Positions 63,733 to 64,000 of a stretch of 64,000 bases of DNA are shown piece by piece; position 1 is the stretch's first letter; each line of letters begins with the position of its first letter. The stretch comes from Anaerolineaceae bacterium (GTDB lineage Bacteria; Chloroflexota; Anaerolineae; Promineifilales; Promineifilaceae): positions 1 to 64,000 of the forward strand of contig PABI01000129.1 in the NCBI GenBank assembly GCA_002699125.1. Direction: 5' to 3'. The notes under the pieces were generated by a model. It did no database searches. It saw nothing but the letters and a program-made list of their open reading frames with translations, and was not told where the DNA came from. Position numbers and translations under genes: made by a program.

Positions 63733-64000
63733 ATGGTCTGGATACAATTTTTGTTCAGTTCGGCCGTTGTGGTTTATGCGGCCATTAAATTAGCCGAATA
63801 CGGCGACATCATTGCCGTGCGCACCAAGCTCGGTGGTCTGTTTGTGGGCACCATCTTTCTGGCCGGAGCCACCTCCTTGCCCGAACTGATCGCTTCGATC
63901 AGCGCTTTTCAGTCGGGCTATCCCAATTTAGCGGCGGGTAACTTTTTTGGCAGCAATATGGTCAACATGATGCTGCTGGCGCTGGTTGATCTCATCAACT
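63733..64000 (+). CDS. calcium/sodium:cation exchanger (CaCA family), 5' part
   Basis: The frame opens at ATG 63733 and runs off the window, giving 89 codons. The first helix is IQFLFSSAVVVYAAIKLAEY; the alpha-1 repeat GLFVGTIFLAGATSLPELIA (catalytic Glu in the SLPEL motif) and the GNFFGSNMVNMML segment match the Ca2+:cation antiporter family (YrbG/NCX type). It should exchange Ca2+ for Na+ or H+ across the inner membrane. Only the first third is visible. Confidence 0.85.
   Translation, partial: MVWIQFLFSSAVVVYAAIKLAEYGDIIAVRTKLGGLFVGTIFLAGATSLPELIASISAFQSGYPNLAAGNFFGSNMVNMMLLALVDLIN

Overview
The window looks like chromosomal DNA of a Chloroflexota bacterium, probably Anaerolineae-like. This is inferred from the gene content: large secreted proteins with Thr/Pro linkers and a C-terminal hydrophobic YLP-type tail, SdrD-B and DUF11 adhesin modules, an ECF sigma/DUF5667 pair, a GlyA-GcvT fusion, and CHAT/STAND proteins. 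No ribosomal RNA, tRNA, transposase, phage gene or CRISPR array was seen. The most pervasive signal is the palindromic octamer ACGGCCGT. I count roughly 80-85 copies by eye against one or two expected, in genes (all phases) and between genes, much like the HIP1 octamer of cyanobacteria.

Layout. 0-9.7 kb (mostly minus strand): SRP RNA, a purine-type phosphoribosyltransferase, a fused serine hydroxymethyltransferase/aminomethyltransferase, an MscS channel with a cyclic-nucleotide domain, an MFS carrier, and an ECF sigma factor overlapping its DUF5667 membrane partner. 10-13.3 kb: two plus-strand histidine kinases. 13.3-18.7 kb: an accessory block with a CHAT-protease/STAND-NTPase/TPR protein, a downstream 229-residue partner of unknown fold, and a DUF4258/YgiT toxin-antitoxin-like operon. 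The octamer is absent from most of this block, which fits acquired DNA. 18.7-29 kb: both subunits of methylmalonyl-CoA mutase, an aldo/keto reductase and a GxxExxY protein. Three related ~80-bp palindromic elements fill the gaps between these genes, and a decayed copy of the reductase 3' end lies beside mutB. I infer one ancestral operon split by a 4.6-kb segment carrying two secreted-protein genes. 29-33.2 kb: a Kef-type antiporter with a structured leader, then a glycosyltransferase/membrane-protein operon behind a near-perfect sigma-70 promoter with a 20-bp palindrome.

33.6-55.8 kb is a cell-surface region: a lipoprotein peptidase-like hydrolase, a PA14/SH3 protein, a ~4,980-residue adhesin with 20 SdrD-B modules, and a C25 (gingipain-family) peptidase. 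Four secreted proteins in the window, including the adhesin and the peptidase, end in the same kind of YLP tail, so a shared surface-sorting route is plausible. 56-64 kb: an MFS carrier with a leaderless-type promoter, a 24-codon leader ORF coupled to a membrane Ser/Thr kinase whose outer half holds FecR-like, degenerate M14 carboxypeptidase and LGFP-like regions, a CocE-type hydrolase, prephenate dehydrogenase (also leaderless-type), a PII-like protein, and the start of a Ca2+/Na+ exchanger cut by the window end.
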